A DNA stretch of 64,000 nucleotides from Maribacter litoralis (GCF_003075045.1 NZ_QCZD01000001.1:1-64000), one strand, 5' to 3'. Shown: positions 26,249 to 36,019, numbered from the stretch's first letter. Translations and numbers: made by a program. The notes: a model not told the origin generated them from the letters alone.

Positions 26249-27037
26249 ATGAGAATAGCTATAATAGGTTTTGGAAATATTGGTAAATACCTTGCGGAAT
26301 GGATTGGTAATAATCCCACTTACGAATTATGTTATATAGTTGCCCGTAAAGATATTGACAAAGAGAAAATAGGTTTTAACCAAGCTATTCAATGTAGAAA
26401 AGAAATTACACCCGATTTAATTGAGGATGTAGATATTATTATTGAATGCGCAAATAAAGATGTCGTTACAAAATTATTGAAATTTCCCGAAATAGACCGT
26501 ACTGGCTTAAAATTAATAATGATTAGTACCGGAGGTCTTTATGAGAATAAAATGGTTCTAGAAGAATTGAAAAATTGTGAGGTGATATTGCCGGTGGGTG
26601 CCATTGCAGGACTAGATGCCATAAAAGCTGTGAATGACGAAATTACTTCTATACAGTTGAAGACAACAAAACACCCTAAAAGTTTGGAAGGTGCTCCTTT
26701 TTTCGAGAATTCAACTATTAATCTTTCAGCAATATCAACGAGCCAAACCATTTGGGAAGGAAAAGTTAGCGAGGCAGTAGCACAATTTCCAAAAAATATA
26801 AATGTTGCTGCAAGTATTTATTTTGCTTCTAAATGTGAGGATTTGGTAATCAAAATAGTCGCTGACCCCAAGGCTACCAGTAATATGCATGAGATTACTT
26901 GCGAAGGTGGTTTTGGTAAAATTTCTACACGAACTGAGAACAAGCCGAGTCCGAGTAACCCTAAAACAAGTTTTTTAGCCGTTAAGAGTGTAGTTAGTGT
27001 TCTAAGAAATTTGAATACTAATATTAAAATCAATTAG
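26249..27037 (+). CDS. L-aspartate dehydrogenase-like protein
   Basis: This 262-aa protein starts at ATG 26249; an open frame reaching back into the transporter gene is not translated. N-terminal Rossmann fold with RIAIIGFGNIGKYLAEW; then DVDIIIECANKD; PVGAIAGLDAIKAV; the aspartate-dehydrogenase domain KTTKHPKSLEGAPFF, PKNINVAASIYFAS and NMHEITCEGGFG. The family oxidises aspartate with NAD(P) to iminosuccinate, which gives oxaloacetate plus ammonia or feeds NAD synthesis. No nadA/nadC nearby, so a catabolic role fits better here. Last gene before a strong terminator. Confidence 0.88.
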   Translation: MRIAIIGFGNIGKYLAEWIGNNPTYELCYIVARKDIDKEKIGFNQAIQCRKEITPDLIEDVDIIIECANKDVVTKLLKFPEIDRTGLKLIMISTGGLYENKMVLEELKNCEVILPVGAIAGLDAIKAVNDEITSIQLKTTKHPKSLEGAPFFENSTINLSAISTSQTIWEGKVSEAVAQFPKNINVAASIYFASKCEDLVIKIVADPKATSNMHEITCEGGFGKISTRTENKPSPSNPKTSFLAVKSVVSVLRNLNTNIKIN

Positions 27038-27147
27038 CCTTTTGCTAGCTTAATGATTTTTGTTCTTCACAAGAAATATTACGAATGATAAAAAAAAGCT
27101 GGATTAGTGAACTAATGTTGTTCCCCAATTGTGTTCAGTCTTACGTT

Positions 27148-27200
27148 AACCTTAAAGTTTCAAATTTTTTTAATCAGAGTTTACAACTTTAAGGTTTTTT
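27148..27200 (+). terminator. Terminator of the SusCD/aspartate locus, in a 440-bp gene-free gap
   Basis: AACCTTAAAGTT (27148-27159) and AACTTTAAGGTT (27185-27196) form a perfect 12-bp stem around a 25-nt loop, followed by TTTTTT. It lies 110 bp after the aspartate dehydrogenase stop. The rest of the gap 27038-27478 shows no open frame or repeat worth calling. Confidence 0.75.
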
Positions 27201-27478
27201 AATTCCCTAAGATCTAAGGAAGGTATCTTATTTAAATTGAGGTATTAATCCATGTAAATACATTAAGTATTCGATTTAGATATAGAAGTTTACCATTAGC
27301 CATTTAATTCACTTTCTTGTGCGCAAATAATAGTAAGGTTGTTGCTACCTTTTAGATGGTTAAGAATAGCACTAAGATATTTTTCTTTTCAGTCAAACTA
27401 AAAATATACACCACTATAAATTTAAGTGTTTGGCTATGATAATAAGCTAATTATTAATACGATAAACTATTTACTATC

Positions 27479-27943
27479 ATGAAACAGAATAAAATATCAC
27501 CATTATTTGGAACATATATAGGTTGTGCAATGATTGCATATTTTCTTCTTTTATCGCTAGTCGATTTACATAAGAAGCCCATTTTTAGTGCATTCAACCT
27601 AATTATAATGGGCGTAGGTCTCTACTATACTATTTCTAAATATAAAAATGAACAGAACGGAGTCTTTAAATATTTAAATGGATTTTGGGTCATTTTTCAA
27701 GCAGGAATAATCGCTACTTTCATCATAGTAGCATTTTTTGCATTATACATTACAGAGTTAAATGACGGAATTTTGACCGAGATGCTTACTACTTGGAAAA
27801 CCAGTTATGACCTAACGCCCGGCTTTGCAGTATTAGGACTTGCCCTAATGGGCTTCTCTACAAGTATTATATGCGCCTTATTATTAATGCAGCTTTTTAA
27901 AAGAAGCTGGAACACTAAAGAGGGGCGAAAACATGAATTATAA
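27479..27943 (+). CDS. DUF4199-type membrane protein
   Basis: This 154-aa protein has four predicted membrane helices: about 10-28 (FGTYIGCAMIAYFLLLSLV), 35-52, 70-90 (GFWVIFQAGIIATFIIVAFFA) and 115-138. This layout and the region YYTISKYKNEQNG fit the DUF4199 family, common in Bacteroidota and of unknown function. It is a single gene with its own terminator at 28005-28043. Confidence 0.75.
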   Translation: MKQNKISPLFGTYIGCAMIAYFLLLSLVDLHKKPIFSAFNLIIMGVGLYYTISKYKNEQNGVFKYLNGFWVIFQAGIIATFIIVAFFALYITELNDGILTEMLTTWKTSYDLTPGFAVLGLALMGFSTSIICALLLMQLFKRSWNTKEGRKHEL

Positions 27944-28004
27944 ATCAAGTTTGTATTATTGAGTTAGTGAAATCTCAATTTTGAAGTAATGCGGTTATTC
28001 AAAT

Positions 28005-28043
28005 AAAAAGGCAGCTTATATCCTAAGATAAAGCTGCCTTTTT
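28005..28043. terminator. Bidirectional terminator between convergent genes
   Basis: AAAAAGGCAGCTT (28005-28017) and AAGCTGCCTTTTT (28031-28043) are a perfect 13-bp inverted repeat with a 13-nt loop. The A-run on one side and T-run on the other serve both the DUF4199 gene and the minus-strand gene that ends at 28065. Confidence 0.85.
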
Positions 28044-28064
28044 GCAGATATAAAGAAAGAAGAT

Positions 28065-28517
28065 TTAATCTACTAAATCTTCCATTGATTTTACTTTATT
28101 CAAATCGGTTCTTATTTTAATTAGCTGTTCGCGAATTATGGATGCAACATTCGCTGGCAAGTCCTTATCATCTAGAACATCTTCATATTCTTCTACCGCT
28201 GATTTGTCTCCTCTAATCGCTTCTTCAAGCATAGATTCATCGTTGTCTGCAGAAAAGAAAGCTTTAATGTCCATCCACCCTCTGTGCAAGCTGCCGGTGA
28301 AGCTACCTTCGGTTTCAATCTCATCATAACTAGCTACTAGTTCTTTGTTCAGAGTCTGATTAAAGGTGCTGCGTTCTCGGGATTTGTTCTGAAAATATGC
28401 CTTTAAATTTTGATCTTTTGCATTCTCTGCCGCTTTTGCATATCCCTTTTGGGCATCACGGTTTTTTTCTAAAATTTCTTCTAATTGATTTACTAAGGTT
28501 CTATTCTTCGTTTCCAT
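28065..28517 (-). CDS. PA2169-family four-helix-bundle protein (DUF2383)
   Basis: This is a 150-aa, highly charged and entirely helical protein. It opens with LVNQLEEILEKNRDAQKGYAKAAEN, a ferritin-like four-helix-bundle pattern, and has a central GSLHRGWMDIKAFF and a final helix pair with AIRGDKSAVEEYEDVL. This fits the PA2169/DUF2383 family, often induced by stress or in stationary phase in Bacteroidota. Metal-binding EXXH motifs of true ferritins are not clearly kept. It is monocistronic. Confidence 0.85.
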   Translation of the reverse strand: METKNRTLVNQLEEILEKNRDAQKGYAKAAENAKDQNLKAYFQNKSRERSTFNQTLNKELVASYDEIETEGSFTGSLHRGWMDIKAFFSADNDESMLEEAIRGDKSAVEEYEDVLDDKDLPANVASIIREQLIKIRTDLNKVKSMEDLVD

Positions 28518-28648
28518 ATTTTTTAGTTTTAATTATACTTAAAATTATGGGCTTAGAGGCATAAAGTTTGCCGTATTACATGTGGATTTTGATTCAAAAA
28601 GAATAGTCATAAACCTTTAACATATACTGTGTTAATTTGTTTAACGAT

Positions 28649-30049
28649 TTAAGATGTTGTTGTTAATAGGGTTTTGATTTTCCATGGATTACGCTGCTTG
28701 TAGCTGGAAATTATTTTTGCGGTATGATAAGAATGTTTTTTAGGATTCAGCATATCTTGGAAATCCTCTAGAGTGGATATCGATTGAGAATTGTCTAGAA
28801 AGCCATAACCTTGATAGACGCCATGTAAGATCAGAACAAAACTGCGTTCTTCTTTAGTTCTTCCTTTTTCAAAAATTATATAATTATCGTTTTCGTTGTT
28901 AAGATAATCTAAGGCATTTTCTACTTTTTCATTATAAAGGCCTAGTTCTTCGTTTCCAGTGCAAATACCATCACATTCGGTATATTCACCATGGGTACAT
29001 CTTCCTAATTTAGTTTTTAAACCAGTTTGTAGCGGACATAATCTAAACCTTTTTGTCAGTTCTATTAAACGTTGGGTTGCATCACCTCTTTTTAAGAATA
29101 TTTCTGTCGGCACATGTTGATAAGGTCTTCTTTCTATCTTTATTTGGAGAATGCCCTTTCTGTTTTTTTGAGGTACTAAATGGTAGGTAACATAATCCTT
29201 TTTTTGGATGTAATTATGTGGGGGGGCTAATTTAGCGATTAGGTCTGCTTCTCGTAACAGTGCTATTAGTTCGCTACCTGTGGTTTCGTAGTCCACATGA
29301 TAAGTTGCATTGCACAATATTAGTTCTTTCTCGTTAGAGCTATAAAAATGACTTAAAACCCTTTTTTTAATATCTTTTGCCTTACCTACATATAATACTT
29401 CCCCAAATTGATTTTGAAACTTATAAACTCCTGGTGAGTTGGGTAAGGAATTTAGTTTTTGATATTCAATATTCTTTGGTACAAAGTGCGTTTTTTGGTC
29501 CTTAGGTTCTAACATTTTAGAAATGATAGATTCATTATCATCTAACTGAAGTAACCTCTGAAATAATAGGGCAACTGCATTATTTCTTTCTGTTAGTTCA
29601 TGTGATGATGCTAAGGGAATGTTTAAAACGCTAGTTAAATAGGGTAACTCATAATTGGTCATGTTTGGAAGGACCTTTTTTGACAAACGTTGTGTACATA
29701 TTTGGGGTATTTTAAAGGAGTAACCCAAATATTTAAACTCAGATTGTAATGCATAATGCACAAATGATGCATTGTGAGCTACCAATAGATGACCATCAAG
29801 TTCTTTTAGAATTGTATTGGCAATTTCTGAAAAAGGAGGTGCCTGTAATAAGATAGTATCTGTTAAGTCTGTTTTTTGCTGAATATAACTTGGTAAACGT
29901 TCCTCAGGGTTGATATTTATCTGAAATACAGGTTCGTAATAATCACCCATAAGCTTGCTTATGGTCAATTGCACTATACGTAACGGATTTGGCTTGTAAC
30001 CAAAGGTGGTTAACGATATGATGGCAAATTTTCTATTGGACATGTTCAA
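28649..30049 (-). CDS. GIY-YIG nuclease fused to a degenerate DnaQ-like exonuclease domain
   Basis: This 466-aa protein has a DnaQ/DEDDh-type domain at 1-175 and a UvrC/Cho-like GIY-YIG domain near 200-285. The nuclease core is intact: PGVYKF, VLYVGKAKDIKKRVLSHF and GSELIALLREADLI with Tyr, Arg and Glu. The exonuclease is not: DxE is ISLTTFG (D to S, E to T), HNAxFD is HNASFV (D to V), and the last Asp is Arg (HELTER); only the His remains. A Cys-rich stretch near the end (LGRCTHGEYTECDGICTG) could bind metal. It lies 3 bp after a UvrD-type helicase and is surely co-transcribed, suggesting a helicase-nuclease repair pair. Confidence 0.85.
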   Translation of the reverse strand: MNMSNRKFAIISLTTFGYKPNPLRIVQLTISKLMGDYYEPVFQININPEERLPSYIQQKTDLTDTILLQAPPFSEIANTILKELDGHLLVAHNASFVHYALQSEFKYLGYSFKIPQICTQRLSKKVLPNMTNYELPYLTSVLNIPLASSHELTERNNAVALLFQRLLQLDDNESIISKMLEPKDQKTHFVPKNIEYQKLNSLPNSPGVYKFQNQFGEVLYVGKAKDIKKRVLSHFYSSNEKELILCNATYHVDYETTGSELIALLREADLIAKLAPPHNYIQKKDYVTYHLVPQKNRKGILQIKIERRPYQHVPTEIFLKRGDATQRLIELTKRFRLCPLQTGLKTKLGRCTHGEYTECDGICTGNEELGLYNEKVENALDYLNNENDNYIIFEKGRTKEERSFVLILHGVYQGYGFLDNSQSISTLEDFQDMLNPKKHSYHTAKIISSYKQRNPWKIKTLLTTTS

Positions 30050-30052
30050 CTA

Positions 30053-32113
30053 TTAACTAAAATCCATACCAGAAGACAGGTCTAATTTATTTGGTTCAGG
30101 AGCATCTTTTACCGATTTAAAGTCATAGCCAATTGTTTCCTGAAGTACCAATCCATCGGGTATGGCGGTTAAAAAATAGGTCTCTGTGCCATCTGTTTGT
30201 TGACCGGCATTGGCAGGTATTGCTTTGCTGTGTATGGCAGATATTGATGCGGTATTTCTGGTGATGATCAACCTGTTTTTTGCACGGGTCAATGCCACAT
30301 ACAATACTCTGCGATCTTCCTCAATGGCATCAATATCATCTAAAGACCAAGATGATGGAAAAGATTTAGGAGATACATTTATAACTATACACACATCTGC
30401 TTCCAAGCCTTTTGCGGAGTGTATGGTTGATATGATTACATGGTCTTTTTCTTCTGCTGTAGCCAATTGAGATTCAGATAGAACTGGTGCGCCGTTCATT
30501 TTTTCGGCATTATCTAATAAACCTTCACCTATAAACTCTCCTAAACTAGAATAGCTATTGGCAAGCAGTTTTAATACTGGAAAATCTGCTTTTCGTTTTT
30601 CAATCCAATCTTTTCGATATCTAAAGGCCAAACCTAAAGACATGGCTTCGTAAGCGATATCGACCATTTTACCTACTTTACCTTTTTCCTTTTGTACGTC
30701 ATTATACAATTCTGCGATTTTAATTCCGTCTTTGCCCGGTATTGCACCTTTTAACAGGGTAGGGATGTCGGTTTTACCTTCATCGGCTAATATAACCGCC
30801 ATTATTCTTGATGCTCTAACTTCGCCTATTCCTTCCCAGAAAGTTAAAAACCTTACCCATGCAATTTCATCGTACGGATTATTGACTATTCGCAATAAGG
30901 AAACCAAATCTTTAATATGGGCGGCTTGTAAAAATTTACGTCCTCCATAAGTGACATAAGGTATTTTTCTTCTTATGAAAACCGCTTGTAAAGTTTTTGT
31001 GTAATATTGGGAGCGAGATAAAATAAGATGATCGGAAAATTGGCGGTCTTCATCTGTATAATTTTTTAAAATTTCATCGGCGACCCAATTTGCTTCTTGC
31101 CACTCGTCGCTCACATTGAGCAGTAATGGTACTTCACCACTTCCTCTAACCGATTGCAATTGTTTATTATAATCTATAGGGGACTTCTCTAAAAGCCAAT
31201 TGGAAACATCTAAAATTTCTTGTGTGGAACGGTAGTTTTTTTCAAGCTTATAAACCTCTGCGTTAGGTACTCGTTCTTTAAATTGATGAACGTTCCTAAA
31301 ATCTGCCCCTCTAAAAGAATAGATGGATTGTGCATCATCTCCAACACAGAAGAGATTACATATTTCAATAAATGGGGATAGTAATTCCCATTGTAAAGGG
31401 TTGGTATCCTGCATTTCATCTACAAGTAGATAATCAAGATTTTGGGATAAAAGTTTTCTCGCTTCAGCATTAGCTTTTAATTGAGTAGATACCACCAACA
31501 GTAAATCATCATAATCTAAATACCGTTGCTCCATCTTTTTCTTTTGATAAGCCCTTAACAGTATTTCAATATTGGGTTTTATCGCTGTGATTTCATACTC
31601 GGTATCTTTGTCTTCCTTGCCCTTATACACAAGACTACGAATAGATTCCGTTAAGTTCTTCTTTGTATTTCTGGCATAAGAATACACATCTAAAAGCTGT
31701 TGTGGTTTTATTCTCAGCTTGCTATACACTTCACTATGGTTGCCCGAAACCATTTTCATTAAACCCAATTGATCATCTGGATCAATTACCGTAAAATTTG
31801 CAGCCCCAAATAAGTTCGGGTATTTAATGATTAACTGATTGCACCAACTATGAAAGGTGGCGCCGCTTAAGGACTTTCCGTTTGACTGTGGTAAACTGGC
31901 TTTTACGCGTTCAACTATCTCGTTAGCAGCTTTTTTGGTAAACGTAAGTATTTGAATTTTAGACGGATTTGCTCCATTCTCGATCAAATATGCAGCCCTG
32001 GCAATAATGGTACGGGTTTTTCCGGTTCCTGCACCTGCCAGTACCAATAAGTGTTTGCCTGAAAATTCAACAGCTTTTAATTGCTGCTTATTTAACTCTT
32101 CTTTTAAGTGCAT
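30053..32113 (-). CDS. UvrD/Rep-family ATP-dependent DNA helicase
   Basis: This 686-aa superfamily 1A helicase has Walker A in LVLAGAGTGKTRTIIARA, motif Ia ILTFTKKAANEIVERV, motif II LLVDEMQDTNPLQ (DEMQ in place of DEAQ/DEYQ), motif III CVGDDAQSIYSFRGAD, motif IV YRSTQEIL, motif V VIISTIHSAKGLEADVC and motif VI RRVLYVALTRAKNRL. All helicase motifs are present. The C-terminal tail lacks the extended PcrA-type RNAP-binding part. It is first in a two-gene operon with the GIY-YIG protein, which points to damage removal and not to replication housekeeping. Confidence 0.92.
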   Translation of the reverse strand: MHLKEELNKQQLKAVEFSGKHLLVLAGAGTGKTRTIIARAAYLIENGANPSKIQILTFTKKAANEIVERVKASLPQSNGKSLSGATFHSWCNQLIIKYPNLFGAANFTVIDPDDQLGLMKMVSGNHSEVYSKLRIKPQQLLDVYSYARNTKKNLTESIRSLVYKGKEDKDTEYEITAIKPNIEILLRAYQKKKMEQRYLDYDDLLLVVSTQLKANAEARKLLSQNLDYLLVDEMQDTNPLQWELLSPFIEICNLFCVGDDAQSIYSFRGADFRNVHQFKERVPNAEVYKLEKNYRSTQEILDVSNWLLEKSPIDYNKQLQSVRGSGEVPLLLNVSDEWQEANWVADEILKNYTDEDRQFSDHLILSRSQYYTKTLQAVFIRRKIPYVTYGGRKFLQAAHIKDLVSLLRIVNNPYDEIAWVRFLTFWEGIGEVRASRIMAVILADEGKTDIPTLLKGAIPGKDGIKIAELYNDVQKEKGKVGKMVDIAYEAMSLGLAFRYRKDWIEKRKADFPVLKLLANSYSSLGEFIGEGLLDNAEKMNGAPVLSESQLATAEEKDHVIISTIHSAKGLEADVCIVINVSPKSFPSSWSLDDIDAIEEDRRVLYVALTRAKNRLIITRNTASISAIHSKAIPANAGQQTDGTETYFLTAIPDGLVLQETIGYDFKSVKDAPEPNKLDLSSGMDFS

Positions 32114-32291
32114 TTATATGTTGCAATTGATTTAAAGGTTGGCCAAAAGATGGCTAACGTAATTTTATTCAGTTATAAGCACATCGGTTGATGCTTTTAA
32201 AACTGAATGGTTCAATAAAATTGTAAGGAAGGTTGATTGCAGCTGTAAAATTAATGAAATATATTAAATTATGTAGTGATAAAGTATTGAC

Positions 32292-33506
32292 TCATTGTTT
32301 CATTGGTAAATAAACCGTAAATGACGCTCCCTTGTTCAAGTTGCCATTCGCTATAATAAAACCGTTATGGTTTTCAGTGATTCTTCTGGCAATTGTTAAA
32401 CCTATACCAGTAGAATTGCAATGCTTTTCTTTATCTAGACGATTGAACATTCCAAATATTTTTTCATTGTATCTTGGATCAAACCCTGTTCCATTATCGG
32501 TAAAGGTCAGTGTACAATAAGTGGTGTTGGCATCAAGCTTTTCATATGACAAATCAATGCCTTTTTCAATTTTACTTGAAATCGATATTTCTAAGTCGCA
32601 ATGGTTTGATCTAAAAGTGATTGCATTTATAATTAAGTTGTAGAAAAGTTGCTCAATTTGATCGGGCATAATTGGTACGCTAGGTAATTCGTCTAATACA
32701 ATTTTGCCATTACATTCAGAAAATTCTTTTGATAGTCTTTTACGAATATTCTCTACTAAGCTATTTAAATCTGTAGCTACAAATTCTTGCGAAGATTTTT
32801 TGTATTCAGAAAAAACCAAAAGATCATTAAGAATGTTTCTCATGCGCTGAGATTCATTTTTAATACCATCTAAATATTTAACAATATCAGTAGTAAGGTT
32901 TTGATTGTTTTTTTCTAGAATTACACTAGAGAACATCTGTATTTTTCTAAGTGGTTCTTGAAGATCATGACTGGAGACAAAATCAAAAGATTCCAGTTGG
33001 AAATTTTTCTTTTTGATTTCCAAATCCTTCAACCTCATTTTTTCTATAGCGTCTAAATGGAAGGAAATAACTTCTGCATAAGAAGTGAACATACCTATTA
33101 CCTTAGCGTTGTTAAGCTTGTTCGGTGCAGGATCTAAAGCGCATAGTGTTCCAAAAAAAGTACCGTCTTGTAAAGTTATTGGTACGGATATATAACTTTG
33201 AAAACCATATTGTAATGGGGTATGGTGTTTGGCAAATATTTCATCATTATCGACATGATCAATTACCACTAATTTATCTGCTTGTCTAACTTCATGACAA
33301 ATTGTAGTTTCAACTTGTAATTCGTCACCAGGTGTTAAACCAAAGTTTAAATTATCCAAAACGCCACAGGTAAGCCATTTGTTGGGAGTTACTCGTGCTA
33401 CGGCTACAAATCCTAATCCTGTTGATTGGTTTATAACATTGAGTATTGTTGGCAGAATTTTTATGGATTGAATATCCTCTACGTTTTGTTCAAAATTTTC
33501 TATCAT
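32292..33506 (-). CDS. GAF-domain sensor histidine kinase, cytosolic
   Basis: This 404-aa protein has no membrane segment. N-terminal GAF domain (about 15-160, GLGFVAVARVTPNKWLTCGV ... FGTLCALDPAP), HisKA with SHDLQEPLRKIQMFSS (His near 179), and HATPase_c with LFYNLIINAITFR (N box), TFTDNGTGFD (G1) and GIGLTIARRI (G2). All catalytic parts are intact. It senses a small ligand or light via GAF. No response regulator is adjacent; stand-alone receivers at 6.5-8.3 kb are possible partners but this is inference. Confidence 0.92.
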   Translation of the reverse strand: MIENFEQNVEDIQSIKILPTILNVINQSTGLGFVAVARVTPNKWLTCGVLDNLNFGLTPGDELQVETTICHEVRQADKLVVIDHVDNDEIFAKHHTPLQYGFQSYISVPITLQDGTFFGTLCALDPAPNKLNNAKVIGMFTSYAEVISFHLDAIEKMRLKDLEIKKKNFQLESFDFVSSHDLQEPLRKIQMFSSVILEKNNQNLTTDIVKYLDGIKNESQRMRNILNDLLVFSEYKKSSQEFVATDLNSLVENIRKRLSKEFSECNGKIVLDELPSVPIMPDQIEQLFYNLIINAITFRSNHCDLEISISSKIEKGIDLSYEKLDANTTYCTLTFTDNGTGFDPRYNEKIFGMFNRLDKEKHCNSTGIGLTIARRITENHNGFIIANGNLNKGASFTVYLPMKQ

Positions 33507-33592
33507 ATTCTCTTTTATCGATAGTATTGTATACCATCAAGTAACTTAAAGGGCATTAAGTGTATTAAGATACACATTCATAATTTGATAAT

Positions 33593-36016
33593 TCAGTTTA
33601 TACTATCAAATAATTTTAAAGTTTTATACATATCAAAATTTACCTTTAAAATATCTTTAAACAGGTCATCTTCTTGTTTTAATCGCTTTAAATAATCTTT
33701 TAATATAAATTGTCTGGGAGTTAACTTATTGTTTAATTCATCCCAATGGATAGGAGCTGAAATTGGTGCATTTTCAATTGGTCTTACCGAGTGTACGGTA
33801 GCTATGGTATGTCCTCTTCTGTTTTGTAGATAGTCCAAATATATTTTGCCTTTTCTTTTATTAATTGTTCGCTCTAAGGTGGTTAGCTTAGGTAGGCGTT
33901 CTTCAACTAAATGGCATAATAACTTTATAAAATTCCTCACTTCTTCATAACTGTATTTTTGGGACATTGGCAGGTAGATATGTATTCCCTTGGATCCAGA
34001 TACTTTGCAAAAGCTTTGAATGTGTAGGTCTTTCAAAATTTTACGGAACTCTTTCGCTACAGTTATCACATGTTTAAAATCCATGTTCTGTGGTGGGTCT
34101 AAATCAATTATTCCATAATCCGGTTGATCTAAGTCTTTTATTCTTGAGCTCCAAGGATTTATTTCTATGCATCCTAAATTTGCCAAATAGATTAACGAAG
34201 CCGTATTTTGACATAGCAAATAGTTGATTTCTCGTTCCGACGATTTTGAGTATATAGAAACTGTTTCGAACCATTCGGGTAGATGTTCATTGTCTTTCTG
34301 GTAAAAACTTTCTTGATCAATTCCATTAGGATGACGATGTAAATTCTGTGGTCTATCTATTAAATGAGGAAGTATATACTGTGATATGTTTAAATAATAA
34401 TCGATTAAATCGTACTTGGTCAGTTTTGATTGTGGCCAATAAATCTTATCAAGGTTACTGATGGGCACTTTAAAACCCTCGATAGTAATTACTTCTTTTG
34501 AACTTGAAGATTTTTTAGTTTGAATCGTGGTTGTGTTTTCATTTGTATGTGTTTTAGGAATTTCGGTTTTGATGCGTTTTAAAACAGGATTTCTCAACAG
34601 CCCATTTTTAGTGCGTTCGGAGAACGTTACTTCGCATTCTAAAATAGGCTGTATCCAATGTGGTATTCTACCTTTTAGCGGAATTTTCTTTTTAAATGCA
34701 CGCTCTTTAATTTCATAATTGCTAAGAAGCATTTGTAATTCTCGTCTGCTCTTATCCGAAAAACCTGTTCCGCAATTGCCGATGTACTTTAAATCATCAT
34801 TAATATATTGCCCAAGTATTAGAGAACCTATGTATTCTGGTCCGTTACTAGATTCCGTATAGCCACAAATGATGGCGTCAGTACTTTGAATACCCTTAAT
34901 TTTTAGCCATTTTTCTGTTCTAAAGCCAACGGCATAATTTGAATTTTTCTCTTTTGCCATTACCCCCTCCATACCAGCTTCAAGTGCTTTATTAAACAAA
35001 GCGGTACCCATACCTTCAATATGATCGCAGTATTGCGTGATGGTCAATTCACCAATAACTTCATTAATTAAACTTTTTCTTTCAATCAATTTTAAATCTA
35101 ACATACTATGACCGTTTAGAAAAAGCATATCAAAAACATAGTAACGTAATTCTCCATTACTGTTTGGGTAGTTTTGAAGTTCACCAAATTGAGAAACACC
35201 GTCGCTATTTACTAGCACAACTTCACCATCTAAAATAACATCATGTTGAATTGCAGCTAGTTCATCATGAAGTTTTGAAAATTTTGAATTGTAGTTGATG
35301 CCATTTCTTGACTGTAAAAGTACTTTGCCATCGGTAATATGGGAAATTACCCTATAGCCGTCCCATTTAAGCTCGTATATAAAGTTTGGGTCATTGAAAA
35401 TTTCCTTGGAGGTCGATGCCAACATAGGTTGAATGATCGACCCGGGAGACAGTTTAGATGAAAATTTCTTTTTTCTGGTTTCGGTTATAGGAACCAAGGT
35501 TTCCGCATCGTAAAAGGTAGTAATGGCAAAGTCATCATTCTTTTTTAGTAATAGCCATTGTTCAGAATCATTTTTTGAAGTGGTACGTACTAGTGCAAAA
35601 CGCCCCTGTATTTTATTACCATAAAAAATCAATTTTATATTTCCTACGGCAAGTTGCTCAGTTAATTCCTTGTCCGTTTCGCTCGTATCGATGGCGAAAG
35701 TACCTGTGTCCCAAATAATCATATTTCCAGCACCATAATTTCCTTTTGGTATGGTACCATGAAAAGTTAAGTATTCAATAGGGTGGTCTTCTGTGCGTAC
35801 TGCCAATCGTTTATCATTAGGGTTCATGGAAGGCCCTTTTGGTATTGCCCAACTTTTTAATGTTCCATGAACCTCTAAGCGCAGATCGTAATGTAATCTA
35901 CTAGCGGCATGACGCTGTATTACAAATCTTTGGTTTTTAGAAACGGATTGTAGTTCCCCTTTAGGTTCTGGGGTATTATCAAAGTTTCTTTTATCGTAAT
36001 ACTTTTTTAAACTCAC
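33593..36016 (-). CDS. ligD: Multidomain ATP-dependent DNA ligase D of non-homologous end joining
   Basis: This 807-aa protein has the order 3'-phosphoesterase, ligase, polymerase. Phosphoesterase (20-170): RHAASRLHYDLRLEVHG and GNYGAGNMIIWD. Ligase (about 195-490): nucleotidyl lysine in ELKWDGYR, LDGEVVLV, GVMAKEKNSNY and WLKIKG. Polymerase/primase (about 520-790): NPWSSRI, IIDLDPPQ with the two metal aspartates, CKVSGSKGIHIYLP and YLDYLQN. All active sites are kept, so it can trim, fill and seal double-strand breaks. It starts 3 bp after Ku; the pair is a complete bacterial NHEJ operon. Confidence 0.95.
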   Translation of the reverse strand: MSLKKYYDKRNFDNTPEPKGELQSVSKNQRFVIQRHAASRLHYDLRLEVHGTLKSWAIPKGPSMNPNDKRLAVRTEDHPIEYLTFHGTIPKGNYGAGNMIIWDTGTFAIDTSETDKELTEQLAVGNIKLIFYGNKIQGRFALVRTTSKNDSEQWLLLKKNDDFAITTFYDAETLVPITETRKKKFSSKLSPGSIIQPMLASTSKEIFNDPNFIYELKWDGYRVISHITDGKVLLQSRNGINYNSKFSKLHDELAAIQHDVILDGEVVLVNSDGVSQFGELQNYPNSNGELRYYVFDMLFLNGHSMLDLKLIERKSLINEVIGELTITQYCDHIEGMGTALFNKALEAGMEGVMAKEKNSNYAVGFRTEKWLKIKGIQSTDAIICGYTESSNGPEYIGSLILGQYINDDLKYIGNCGTGFSDKSRRELQMLLSNYEIKERAFKKKIPLKGRIPHWIQPILECEVTFSERTKNGLLRNPVLKRIKTEIPKTHTNENTTTIQTKKSSSSKEVITIEGFKVPISNLDKIYWPQSKLTKYDLIDYYLNISQYILPHLIDRPQNLHRHPNGIDQESFYQKDNEHLPEWFETVSIYSKSSEREINYLLCQNTASLIYLANLGCIEINPWSSRIKDLDQPDYGIIDLDPPQNMDFKHVITVAKEFRKILKDLHIQSFCKVSGSKGIHIYLPMSQKYSYEEVRNFIKLLCHLVEERLPKLTTLERTINKRKGKIYLDYLQNRRGHTIATVHSVRPIENAPISAPIHWDELNNKLTPRQFILKDYLKRLKQEDDLFKDILKVNFDMYKTLKLFDSIN

Positions 36017-36019
36017 GCT

